Shown: piece after piece, positions 24,880 through 37,100 of the stretch
How positions within the stretch are numbered: the first letter of the stretch is position 1
Layout of the letters: every line of letters starts with the position of its first letter
NCBI GenBank assembly: GCA_965644295.1
Contig: CBFFRP010000378.1
Coordinates: 62,001 to 126,000, forward strand
DNA: 64,000 bases
Reading direction: 5' to 3'
Source: Paraphysomonas bandaiensis
Taxonomy: Eukaryota; Chrysophyceae
Notes under the pieces: model-generated
Told to the model about the DNA's origin: nothing
Seen by the model: the letters and a program-made list of their open reading frames with translations, nothing else
Databases searched by the model: none
Translations under genes and position numbers: made by a program

Positions 24880-26245
24880 TTCACTGCAGAGTCCAATTTT
24901 ACTGTGGTGTCAGTTGTTGCTATTCGTGTTGTAGCCATTGGTTCACATTTTTCGTAAAAGCAAATTTGAATCTGTGCATATATAGATTAATTTATTATTT
25001 ACGACCAAGAGATCAAGAACTACACATCCGTGAGCTTTAGAGTTGTGCTGCTAGTAGATGTAACCGAAATATTGCACTATGTAGAATACACACAATACAA
25101 CAACGAGTATATTATTACTAATATTTTTATGTTTTTTTGTCGATGTAGTGTGTGTATGTGATACAATGTTCGAAACATTGTTATTCTTGTTGCACAAAAT
25201 ATTAGATATAAATAGTGGTGAAAGGCTTTGTGATTTACGTGTAACCCGGCTAAAGAATTTCAGGGAAACTTAGCAAACTCAATAGTTAGAATAACTGGAG
25301 TAATTATAGTCTTAGGGTCTATGTCGAATGTGAAGTATGTGGAACGTGGAACAGATTAGTGTACTTCGTTCTTTTTTCCTATGTCTAAGGTGACACATCA
25401 TTTATTGTACAGGAGATCGGAGTGCATTACGAATCGTTTTAGTATATTAAACCACGGGTAATAAGGTAATAAGGAAGCTATATCGTCCCGCGCGCAAATA
25501 CTTTAGAATAATTTAAGGTTAGGGACGATACTTCTTATCCCTGGGTTACATTGTAGCTTATCTTGAAGATGTTGAAAACCTAATATAGTATAACTACTAT
25601 AGCTTGCTGTAATAATAAATTGGTAGTAGGGAATGTCTTATTTAGCAAGGCGTTAGAGTTACGACTAATTTTTCATTACAATTTAACTAACTAGTGCTTA
25701 AATCTGATATCCTACTATTTAACACTGCAAAAGCTGCTTTCGCATCACCGCAAGTTTCAAGAAGGTGCAGCCACTTTAGCTCTTGAGTACGTATGGGAGG
25801 CTATTCATGGACATATCGTCCTTCGGTGTCAAGGCACGGTTAACAAGGGGGCCTCCTTTGAGGTAGGAGTCCTCGAAAAGCTTAAGGAGGGTCAGGGTTA
25901 GATGTAGACGGGAGGAGTGTGTTCCGAGGGTGAGTTTGGTGGTGTGATTCAGAGGAGTAGAATCTGTAGAGTGTCAGGGATCCACTGGCTGCAGTGTATA
26001 AGTTGGACGTAAATAGAGCTGGCGGAGTCACCTACGTGTTGGCGTGTTGGGGAGCGCAAGTGTGGGGATGTGAAAGTGTTAGAAGGGTAGGAGATAATGT
26101 GTTCCTTCGCCCAGCTGTGATTATCTGCTGAGGTACCATAGGTCCGAGGTGGGGGGACTCCTTAAGGGTTGTGTGGTTATAGTTGTAGGTCGAGTTGTGG
26201 AGGGACCTGTTGACCTCCTCAAGCGGGGTAGGGTATAGAGGGCAC
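24880..26245. other. Intergenic; right part possibly old mobile-element sequence
   Basis: 24880-25790 is AT-rich 3' flank without ORFs. 25790-26245 is clearly more GC-rich, lacks ORFs, and runs directly into the triplicated retrotransposon-like segment, so it may be a decayed upstream part of that element. 25690-25790 resembles ~560-690. Confidence 0.4.
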
Positions 26246-28249
26246 AGACCGTCTTGTTACATCTAGGAGTCGAAGGGCCGGCTGTTGTCTTTGCCGGATT
26301 CGCTGCTTACTAGCAGATATTGTTCTGGCCATTCTTTGCCACTAATGCTTGTGTGGTACAAAAGGGACACTAAAAAGTGTCACATGTGTAGGCGTCTTTG
26401 GGCCTTGACGAATAAACAGCATCCGGGAATGGGGAATGGACCCACCCCAGGGATATCCGGCAGAAATCCTACGCAATCGACAGAAATCGAGCCAAGGGCA
26501 AAATCGGAGACGACCTCACAACAGCCGCCAAATGCACAGACTGCGACTACACAACGGACAACATGGCACACATGCTCCTCCAATGCACACAACCGGAGAT
26601 TGCCCTCATACGTGAACACGCCTTCCAAACACAGCAAACACAATTTGACAAACTCCACAGGCAACGACACCCTCATCCATGGTTCCACAACGCTCTGACC
26701 AAATTGGCAAGGGTCGCATGGGATCCTACCACACATCAAGTTGAAAGACACTGGACCGGCCAACTCACCGCATCGCAACTAGCAAACGCCTTCGGCTGCA
26801 ACATTTCCACCTCATTACTCGAATATCAGTTCCACAAACTAGAACAATCTGTCACCAAGATTCTGCTCCCTCTCTACAATGGAGGAATAAACATGCTCAA
26901 AAACAGAGGCTGCAGACCGTCTTGTTACATCTAGGAGTCGAAGGGCCGGCTGTTGTCTTTGCCGGATTCGCTGCTTACTAGCAGATATTGTTCTGGCCAT
27001 TCTTTGCCACTAATGCTTGTGTGGTACAAAAGGGACACTAAAAAGTGTCACATGTGTAGGCGTCTTTGGGCCTTGACGAATAAACAGCATCCGGGAATGG
27101 GGAATGGACCCACCCCAGGGATATCCGGCAGAAATCCTACGCAATCGACAGAAATCGAGCCAAGGGCAAAATCGGAGACGACCTCACAACAGCCGCCAAA
27201 TGCACAGACTGCGACTACACAACGGACAACATGGCACACATGCTCCTCCAATGCACACAACCGGAGATTGCCCTCATACGTGAACACGCCTTCCAAACAC
27301 AGCAAACACAATTTGACAAACTCCACAGGCAACGACACCCTCATCCATGGTTCCACAACGCTCTGACCAAATTGGCAAGGGTCGCATGGGATCCTACCAC
27401 ACATCAAGTTGAAAGACACTGGACCGGCCAACTCACCGCATCGCAACTAGCAAACGCCTTCGGCTGCAACATTTCCACCTCATTACTCGAATATCAGTTC
27501 CACAAACTAGAACAATCTGTCACCAAGATTCTGCTCCCTCTCTACAATGGAGGAATAAACATGCTCAAAAACAGAGGCTGCAGACCGTCTTGTTACATCT
27601 AGGAGTCGAAGGGCCGGCTGTTGTCTTTGCCGGATTCGCTGCTTACTAGCAGATATTGTTCTGGCCATTCTTTGCCACTAATGCTTGTGTGGTACAAAAG
27701 GGACACTAAAAAGTGTCACATGTGTAGGCGTCTTTGGGCCTTGACGAATAAACAGCATCCGGGAATGGGGAATGGACCCACCCCAGGGATATCCGGCAGA
27801 AATCCTACGCAATCGACAGAAATCGAGCCAAGGGCAAAATCGGAGACGACCTCACAACAGCCGCCAAATGCACAGGCTGCGACTACACAACGGACAACAT
27901 GGCACACATGCTCCTCCAATGCACACAACCGGAGATTGCCCTCATACGTGAACACGCCTTCCAAACACAGCAAACACAATTTGACAAACTCCACAGGCAA
28001 CGACACCCTCATCCATGGTTCCACAACGCTCTGACCAAATTGGCAAGGGTCGCATGGGATCCTACCACACATCAAGTTGAAAGACACTGGACCGGCCAAC
28101 TCACCGCATCGCAACTAGCAAACGCCTTCGGCTGCAACATTTCCACCTCATTACTCGAATATCAGTTCCACAAACTAGAACAATCTGTCACCAAGATTCT
28201 GCTCCCTCTCTACAATGGAGGAATAAACATGCTCAAAAACAGAGGCTGC
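26246..28249 (+). repeat. 668-bp segment in three head-to-tail copies
   Basis: Copies run about 26246-26913, 26914-27581 and 27582-28249. They are nearly identical: the one difference I noticed is an A/G change in the third copy (near 27875), turning a Thr codon into Ala in one frame. The units join at GCTGCAGACCGTC, while the third continues as GCTGCAGACATCAC, so a CAGAC microhomology marks the joint. The unit carries part of a retrotransposon-like reading frame (next entry). The near identity means either recent duplication or an assembly artefact. Confidence 0.93.
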
Positions 28250-28576
28250 AGACATCACAACATCAAGGTGACACCAATGACGCAACCCTCGACACTTGCA
28301 AGCTCACAACCACACCGCACACACACTGCCACCAACCCGACAATCCTCCAGCTACTTCAAGTAACATCCACCCCTAGAGCCAAGCCCCCACACGATCTCG
28401 CTCCCAACGCAGGCCTGCAATCCCGGTCCGGAAGCAAACGACCCTCACCACCAAACGAAACCCAGACACGATTGAAACTCCCGGACCCTCAGTCACCGAC
28501 TCACACTCACGAATCCCGGCTCACATGTGGCTCCGGACCGCCAGAGACATTACCCAAAGGAAGACCACCGGACTAA
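27582..28576 (+). mobile_element. Fragment of a non-LTR retrotransposon-like ORF (C-terminal part)
   Basis: In the frame ending at 28576, each 668-bp copy encodes CTDCDYTTDNMAHMLLQC, a C-x2-C-x8-H-x4-C knuckle like the zinc-finger tail that follows reverse transcriptase in LINE-type ORFs. About 85 conserved residues follow (for example FHNALTKLARVAWDPTTHQ). Only the third copy reads on into a Pro/Ser/Thr-rich tail ending at 28576. No reverse transcriptase or endonuclease is present in the window, so this is a 5'-truncated remnant. Base composition is richer in C and A than its surroundings. The family assignment is inference from the knuckle alone. Confidence 0.5.
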
Positions 28577-28920
28577 GCCCAACACAAGGGATGGTTGTAC
28601 CAAGGTGCTTGCAGCAATGCACAAGCAGTCCCGAGACAACTGAGTATGTAGCAACTCTACTACCACTAGTCCAAAGTCGTCGTAGATAGCTAACAATAGT
28701 AGTTCTCTCGTGTAATAATCAGATCTTTATATATGCCCTATCTAAGTGGCTATAGTACCAGAACTACATGCATTGCCCATTCAGGACTCTATGATATCAG
28801 TTTAGGACCCTATATCAAGAATATTATAAGGACCCTATACCATGTTTAGGATGCATATTCTATGCTTTACTCATTAAGATGATGGAGGGGGTAATGAGCT
28901 GTGATGCATATCTACACACT
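28577..28920. other. 3' flank of the retrotransposon-like fragment
   Basis: Sequence after the stop codon, without ORFs. It includes a short repeated phrase (ggaccctata) around 28800-28840. Confidence 0.4.
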
Positions 28921-29215
28921 GGGGGTGGTTGTGCATTGTATAAGCATCCTTTGTATATTTTGTATTTGTTACAAAATGCCTCTAATATTGAGTCAATAAT
29001 TATGTGTATTCTAGCCGTAGTTGTATTGCAGTAATATAGAAGAGTTATGCTTCAATTTATTTCCGAAAAATAAGATGCTGACTGCCGATACGATCGTTTC
29101 TTTCATTGAAAAGTCATCGTTTTTTCATTAAAAAGTCACTTTTTTTTACTTTTCACTGAAAAATGGTGACTTTTCAATGAAATAATCGATAAAATCGATA
29201 TGCACAACCACCCCC
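28921..29215. mobile_element. MITE-like element with perfect 16-bp terminal inverted repeats
   Basis: GGGGGTGGTTGTGCAT at 28921-28936 is exactly inverted at 29200-29215, bounding a 295-bp non-coding element. Inside, TTTCATTGAAAAGTCATCG (from ~29101) is inverted at ~29155-29182 around a short A/T-rich loop, a second long hairpin. No transposase is encoded and no clear target-site duplication is visible at the ends. Similar internal sequence recurs twice in the window. Fold-back structure plus dispersed copies fits a non-autonomous DNA element. Confidence 0.65.
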
Positions 29216-29540
29216 TGATCATATATGATGATGTATACTGCAAATTTATTGCAGTGTATATTTCCATCATCTTGTTCAACGTAGGTCAACACTACACTAC
29301 GATCACATCAAGGGTGAATGGATATTATATACTCGAGGTGCACAAGTGTTCATACCAGACTCATCAGTTGCGACATTCTATACATGGTATGCAGGATTGT
29401 ATTTACGTATTACCTGGATATTAGGGGTTTTGGGTCCTTGAATGTTAAAATACTAAAATACCCCAAAGAAAGTAAAACGTAGGATGCAGTGTACTATTAG
29501 TATACAGTTATACGTTCCTTCTTAGGTTGCTGTGTATATT
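29216..29540. other. Spacer between MITE-like copies
   Basis: AT-rich; the 74-codon + strand ORF that spans it is not convincingly coding. No feature is called. Confidence 0.4.
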
Positions 29541-29665
29541 CAGAGTGGTTGAATATTGAGACAACAATTATGTGTATTACAGCCGTAGTTATACTGCAGT
29601 TATATAGAGTATTTTTGATTCATTTTATTCCCGAAAAATGAGATGCTAACTGCTGATACGATGTT
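29541..29665. repeat. Diverged relative of the MITE-like element
   Basis: Shares with 28950-29090 the ordered blocks TTGAGACAA-AATTATGTGTATT, CAGCCGTAGTT, TACTGCAG, TTCCCGAAAAAT and GATGCTAACTGC. The terminal inverted repeats are not preserved. Confidence 0.6.
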
Positions 29666-30466
29666 GTTGCTTGAGGAGTAGGAGTGTGTGTAACATGTAT
29701 GCTATGGTGTTATGCACTTGTTTAGGCTTAACCGAAGTGCTTGGTGCCAACGATCTTGTTGCACTGGCGGTGTTACCTGCGTGGTGGTACTTGGCGGGTG
29801 TCACTTACTGAGCATTAGGTTATTGCCTAGAGTAGTCAGCATAACAATACATTGTGTATTACACTTGTGTGTTTGTGTGGTATACCCGTACTGCGAGCCG
29901 TGATTTCGGTTGTCAAACCGGGTTACGTTACAGTGCTGACTGGGCTACATTTTATAGCAGGAAAGCTGTTGACATGGCAGTCGATTTTACAAACTACAGT
30001 ATTGACATCTTCCATTGTAAAAGTAAATATCAGGCAAAGTGGCTTTCGGAGTGTTGTCCAAACTGCACGTGATTTAACTTTTTGTCAATCAAACTGCGAA
30101 GATATATGTGAGAAGCATCAACAGGGGCATTCAGAAGAGCGTCAGAAAGGGTTGACTGTAAAAGATCGTGACGATGTAAGATTGTATGTAAAATGACTGA
30201 TAGTTGAGATAACTTGAACATAAAGTCGGGGAAATACCAAAACCTGGTAAAATGTATCAAACCTGGTGAAATTTTGGATGATGGTCGGAAAAGGGTATAA
30301 TTATGCACAATAAGTAGCTATAAAGATAATAACAGCGTGAAGAATATTATTTATAATATTTTGATTACTTTCGAACATATTACTTCAATATTACAGCAAA
30401 AAACGTCACCGACTACACGTATATGGCACAAACTATTCCGTCATAAGTATCAAGCTATTCTTTGCA
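29666..30466. other. Intergenic, no gene supported
   Basis: Two overlapping + strand ORFs (29852-30196 and 29854-30072) are open but neither has recognisable motifs or splice partners; they could be decayed element sequence. A short AAACCTGGTAAAA / AAACCTGGTGAAATTTTG pair lies at ~30240-30275 and recurs at ~31015-31055. Confidence 0.4.
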
Positions 30467-30858
30467 CTACACCCCACCACTACGTCGACGTTTTCCGGTG
30501 ACAACATTCTCAGATGAGAGCGCGCTTTGATCCACCAATTCTGTTGCAAACTCTGTTGCTATCTCCCATTGCTGTTTTTTAGTACGTTTCTTTGAAGAAG
30601 TGACTGTATAATAAATAAAACAACTAATATTGTACTGTATTACATTAACATACGAACCTTTCTTGTGCCTCAATTTACTAAGAGCAAATAATAAGTGATA
30701 TTGATTATGGTTTATAAATTTGCAGCTTTAAGTATTAATCAAGGTTCTGTTACTTAATTCTCCTTCTCATTCTCCTACCAACTTCTAACAGTAGGCATAT
30801 GTTCACCGATTGCTTTGAAGTTCGATTTTTGGTGGTTACGTATCTGTCAGTCTCGTTG
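30467..30858 (-). CDS. 3' part of a small basic protein gene (start not found)
   Basis: Three phase-consistent exons, 30858-30754, 30677-30658 (20 nt) and 30603-30467, encode a very basic stretch (RRMRRRINKLRHKKVTSSKK) and the tail EIATEFATELVDQSALSSEN...GKRRRSGG before a TAG. All junctions are GT-AG. The first exon listed needs an upstream partner in phase 2 that I could not find; alternatively translation starts at the ATG inside it, giving 60 aa. It resembles a nuclear or RNA-binding protein by charge only. The family is unknown. Confidence 0.45.
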
Positions 30859-31151
30859 CTGTGTGGAAAGATGTTGATAAAGAATGTGAAAAGAAAATTT
30901 CAGAGAATGATAAGATGTGATACTCACAATAATATTAATTAATTGATAGTGCTGTAATCAGACGTAAAAATAACAAACTTTATATTATTTTATTAAAAGT
31001 TGATGTGATGACCAAACCTGGTAAAACGGTCAAAACCTGGTGAAATTTTGAAAATGTCAATTTAAGATGAGTTTTTGATGTGTTTGGCAATAAATAATGT
31101 AGTAGGGTTAAGGAGAAGATGTTTAGAGACATTTAATAAATTTTACATTAG
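30859..31151. other. Spacer with repeated AAACCTGGT motif
   Basis: Holds the second copy (~31015-31055) of the paired motif AAACCTGGTAAAA...AAAACCTGGTGAAATTTTG, about 775 bp from the first. The upstream exon(s) of the small basic gene may lie here. Confidence 0.35.
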
Positions 31152-34100
31152 TTACAGGTCAAATTCTACACTGCCGTCTCGCAACAAAGCATTAATCACA
31201 GATATACCACCCTCACGAGCAATGCTGATACTGTTATCGGCGTTCGCAGCAAGTTTACCAAGTACCCTTGCCGCCATAATCTTGCTATCTGCACTGTCCT
31301 CACGCAACAATGCAATCAATGCAGATATACCACCCTCACGAGCTATGCTAATACTGTTATCGGCATTTGAAGCAAGTTTACCAAGTACCCTTGCCGCCAT
31401 AATCTTGCCCTCAGCACTGCCCTCACGCAACAAAGCAATCAATGCAGATATACCGCCCTCACGAGCTATGCTAATACTGTTATCGGCGTTCGCAGCAAGG
31501 TTACCAAGTACCCTTGCCGCAATCAACTTGCCCTCAGCACTTCCCTCACGCAACAAAGCAATCAATGCAGATATACCGCCCTCACGAGCTATGATACTAC
31601 TGTTATCGGTGTTTGAAGCAAGTTTATAAAGTGCCGCTGCCACCTTAATCTTGCCCTCTGCACTGCCCTCACGCAACAAAGCAATCAATGCAGATATACC
31701 ACCCTCACGACCTATGCTGATACTGTAATCGGCGTTTGAAGCAAGCTCATAAAGTACCGCTGCCGCCAGGCGCTGGTGTACTGTACTGCGCTCACGCAAC
31801 AATGCAATCAATGCAGATATACCGCCCTCACGACCTATGCTGATACTGTTATCGGCGTTTGAAGCAAGTTTCTCAAGTACCACTGCCACTTTAATCTTGC
31901 TCTCAGCAATGCCCTCACGCAACAAAGCAATCAATGCAGATATATCTTCCTCACGAGCTATACTGTTACTGTAATCGGCGTTTGAAGCAAGTTTCTCAAG
32001 TGCCGCTGCTGCCTTAATCTTGCCCTCAGCACTGCCCTCACGCAACAAAGCAATCAATGCAGATATACCGCCCTCACGAGCTATGCTAATACTGTTCCCG
32101 GCGTTCGCAGCAAGTTTCTCAAGTGCCGCTGCCGCCTTAATCTTGCACTCTGCACTGCCCTTACGCAACAATGTAATCAATGCAGATATACCGTCCTCAC
32201 GAGCTATGGTAATACTGTTATCAGCGTTTGCAGCAAGGCCGCCAAGTATTGCTGCCGCCATATGCTGGTGTACTGAACTGCCCTCACGCAACAAAGCAAT
32301 CAATGCAGATATATCTTCCTCACGAGCTATGCTAAATCTTTTATCGACGTGTAAAGCAAGATTGCCAAGTACCCTTGCCGCCATTGTGTAAACTTGAGCA
32401 CTGCCCTCACGCAACAAAGCAATCAATGCAGATATACCGCCCTCACGAGCTATGCTGATACTGTTATCGGCGTTTGAAGCAAGTCTACCAAGTACTGCTG
32501 CCGCCATACACTCGTCGTAATAACTGCCCTCACGCAACAAAGCAATCAATGCAGATATACCGCCCTCACGAGCTATGCTAATACTGTTTTCGGCGTTCGC
32601 AGCAAGTTTCTCAAGTACCGCTGCCGCCTTAATCTTGCCCTCTGCGCTGCCCTCACGCAACAAAGCAATCAATGCAGATATACCGCCCTCATGAGCTATG
32701 CTGATACTGTTATCGGCGTTCGCAGCAAGTTTACCAAGTACCCTTGCCGCAATCAACTTGCCCTCAGCACTGCCCTCACGCAACAATGCAATCAATGCAG
32801 ATATACCGCCCTCACGAGCTATGCTGATACTGTTATCGGTGTTTGAAGCAAGTTTATAAAGTGCCGCTGCAACCTTAATCTTGCCATCTGCACTGCCCTC
32901 ACGCAACAAAGCAATCAATGCAGATATACCACCCTCACGAGCTATGCGGATACTGTAATCGGCGTTTGAAGCAAGCTCATAAAGTACCGCTGCCGCCAGG
33001 CGCTGGTGTACTGTACTGCGCTCACGCAACAATGCAATCAATGCAGATATACCGCCCTCACGACCTATGCTGATACTGTTATCGGCGTTTGAAGCAAGTT
33101 TCTCAAGTACCACTGCCACTTTAATCTTGCTCTCAGCAATGCCCTCACGCAACAAAGCAATCAATGCAGATATATCTTCCTCACGAGCTATGCTGTTACT
33201 GTAATCGGCGTTTGAAGCAAGTTTCTCAAGTGCCGCTGCTGCCTTAATCTTGCCCTCAGCACTGCCCTCACGCAACAAAGCAATCAATGCAGATATACCG
33301 CCCTCACGAGCTATGCTAATACTGTTCCCGGCGTTCGCAGCAAGTTTCTCAAGTGCCGCTGCCGCCTTAATCTTGCACTCTGCACTGCCCTTACGCAACA
33401 ATGTAATCAATGCAGATATACCGTCCTCACGAGCTATGGTAATACTGTTATCAGCGTTTGCAGCAAGGCCGCCAAGTATTGCTGCCGCCATACGCTGGTG
33501 TACTGTACTGCCCTCACGCAACAAAGCAATCAATGCAGATATATCTTCCTCACGAGCTATGCTAAATCTTTTATCGACGTGTAAAGCAAGATTGCCAAGT
33601 ACCCTTGCCGCCATTGTGTAAACTTGAGCACTGCCCTCACGCAACAAAGCAATCAATGCAGATATACCGCCCTCACGAGCTATGCTAATACTGTTATCGG
33701 CGTTTGAAGCAAGTCTACCAAGTACTGCTGCCGCCATACACTCGTCGTAATAACTGCCCTCACGCAACAATGCAATCAGTGCAGATATACCACCCTCACG
33801 AGCTATGCTAATACTGTTATCGGCGTTCGAAGCAAGCTCATAAAGCACCTCTGCAGCCAGAATCTTACCCTCTGCAATGTCCTCACGCAACAAAGCAATC
33901 AATGCAGATATACCGCCCTCATGAGCTATGCTGATACTGTTATCGGCGTTCGCAGCAAGTTTACCAAGTACCCTTGCCGCCTTAATCTTACCCTCAGCAC
34001 TGCCCTCACGCAACAAAGCAATCAATGCAGATATATCGTCCTCAAGAGCTATGATGACAACATTATGGGTGTTGAAAGCAAGTTTCTCAAGTAGCGCTGT

Positions 34101-37100
34101 CGCCTTTATCTTTATCTCTGCACTGCCCTCACGCAACAAATCAATCAATGCAGATATACCGCCCTCAAGAGCTATTCTATCTCTGTTAAAGCCGCTACGA
34201 GCAAGCTTATCAAGTACATTAGCCGCAGTATACTGAACCGTTGCACTTTCCTCGCGTAACAAAGTAATCAATGTGGATATATCTTCCTCACGAGCTATTC
34301 TATCTCTGTTATTGACCATTGCAGCAAGGTTGCCAAGTACCTCTGCTGCTTTAACTTTGCCCTCTCGACTGCCCTCACGCAACAAAGCAATCAATGCAGA
34401 TACACCGCCCTGATAACCAATGCTGATACTGTTACCGGCGTTTGAAGCAAGTTTACCAAGTACCGCTGCCGCCTTAATCTTACCCTCTGCGCTGTCCAGA
34501 TGCAACAAAGCAATCAATGCAGATATACTGCCCTCACGAGATATACTAATTCTATACTCGGTGTTTAAAGCTAAGCCACCAAGTACTGGTGCCGTCATAC
34601 ACACGTCTTCACAACTGCGCTTACGTAGCAAAGCAATCAATGCAGATATACCGCCCTCACGAGCTATGCTAACTCTGTTATCGGCGTTTGAAGCAAGTTT
34701 ACCAAGTACCGCTGCCGCCTTAGTCTTGCCCTCTCCACTGCCCTCTCGCAACAAAGCAATCAATGCAGATATACCGCCCTCACGAGCTATGCTAATACTG
34801 TTATCGGCGTTTGAAGCAAGTTTCTCAAGTACCGCTGCCGCCTTAATCTTGCCCTCTGCACTGCCCTCACGCAACAAAGCAATCAATGCAGATATACCGC
34901 CCCCACGAGCAATTCCGTTATCTGCGTTAGAAGCAAACTTATGAAGTACTGCTGCAGCCGTAATCTTGCCCTCAGCATTGTCCAGACGCAACAAAGCAAT
35001 CAATGCAGATATACCGCCCTCACTATCTATGCGGGTACTGTAAGCTACGTTTGAAGAAATATTATCAAGTACTGCCACCCTGCCCTCGTCTCCATAACTA
35101 AGCTTATGTAAAAAAGCAATCAATGTAGATATATCACCCTCACGAGCTATGCTGATACTGTTACCGGCGTTCGCAGCAAGTTTACCAAGTACCCTTGCCG
35201 CCATAATCTTGCCATCTGCACTGCCCTCACGCAACAAAGCAATCAATGCAGATATACCACCCTCACGAGCTATGCTAATACCGTTATCGGCGTTTGAAGC
35301 AAGTTGAACAAGTACCCTTGCCGCCATAATCTTGCCCTCCGCACTGCCCTCACGCAACAAAGCAATCAATACAGATATATCTTCCTCTCGAGCTATGCTA
35401 ACTCTGCTATTCCCATTGCCAAAAAGTTTACGAAGTACCGCTGCCGCCTCAGCACTGCCCTCACGCAACAAAGCAATCAAAGCAGATATACCACCCTCAC
35501 GAACTATGCTGTTACTGTAATTGTCTGTCCCAGAATAAATATTAAGTACTGCAGCAGCCAAACGCTGGTCTCCTTCGCTGCCCTCACGCAACAAAGCAAT
35601 CAATGCAGATATATCACCCTCATAAGCTATTCGGATACTGTTACCGGCATTTGAAGCAAGTTTACCAAGTACCGCTGCCGCCTTAATCTTACCCTCTGCA
35701 CTGCCCTCACGCAGCAAAGCAATCAATGCAGATATACCACCCTCACGAACTATGCGGATACTGTGGTCACAGCTTCGGGTAAATTTATCAAGTACCGCTG
35801 CCGCAATAATCTTGCCCTCTGCACTACACTCACGCAACAATGCAATCAATGCAGATATACCGCCCTCACGAGTTATGTTAACTCTGTTATCCTCTTTGGC
35901 AGCAAGTTTACCAAGTGCCGCTGCCGCCTTAGTCTTGCCCTCTGCACTGCCCTTACGCAACAAAGCAATCAATGCAGATATACCGCCCTCACGAGCAATG
36001 CAAACTCTGTTATCGGCGTTCGCAGCAAGTTTACCAAGTACCGCTGCCACCTTAATCTTACCCTCTGCACTGCCCTTACGCAACAAAGCAATCAATGCAG
36101 ATATACCGCCCTCACGAGCTATGCTGATACTGTTATCGGCATTTGAAGCAAGCTCATAAAGTACCTCTGTAGCCATAATCTTGCCATCAGCACTGCCCTC
36201 ACGCAACAATGCAATCAATGCAGATATACCGCCCTCACGAGCTATGCTAACTTTGTTATCGGCGTTTGAAGCTAGTTTATAAAGTACCACTGCTGCTTTA
36301 ATCTTACCCTCTACACTGCCCTCACGCAACAAAGCAATCAATGCAGATATACCGCCCTCGCGAGCTATGCTAATACTGTAATCGGCGTTCGCAGCAAATT
36401 TTTCAAGTACCGCTGCCGCCTTAACCCTACCCTCTGCAATACCCTCACGCAACAAAGCAATCAATGCAGATATACCACCCTCACGAGCTATGCTAATACT
36501 GACATCGTTGATTGAAACAAGTTTCTCAATTACTGCTGCAGCCTTAACCTTACACTCTGCACTGCCCTCACGCAACAAAGCTATCAACACATATACACCG
36601 CCATCACGAGCTATGCGGATACTGTTATCGGCGTTCGCAGCAAGTTCATCAAGTACTCCTGCCAACAACATCTTATCTTCTGCATAGCCTTCACCCAACA
36701 AACCTATCAATGCAGATATACCGCCCTCACGACCTATGCTAACACTGTTATCGGCGTTCGCAGCAAGTTTACCAAGTACCACTGCCGCCTTAATCTTACC
36801 CTCAGCACTGCCCTCACGCAACAATGCAATCAATGCAGATATACCGCCCTCACGAGCTATGCTGACAATGTTCACGGCGTTTGAAGCAAGTTTATCAAGT
36901 ACCGCTGTCGCCATAACCTTACCCTCTGCACTGCCCTCACGCAATAAAGCAATCAATGCAGATATATCATCCTCACGACCAATCCTGATACTGTTATCGG
37001 CGTATAAAGCAAGTTTGCAAAGTACTGCTGCCGAAATCAATTTGCCCTCTGCACTGCCCTTACGCAACAAAGCAATCAATGCAGATATACCGCCCTCACG

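Noticed and set aside
29852-30196. 114-codon plus-strand ORF
   Set aside because: No recognisable domain, and an overlapping frame is equally open; region is near mobile sequences, so chance or decay is more likely.
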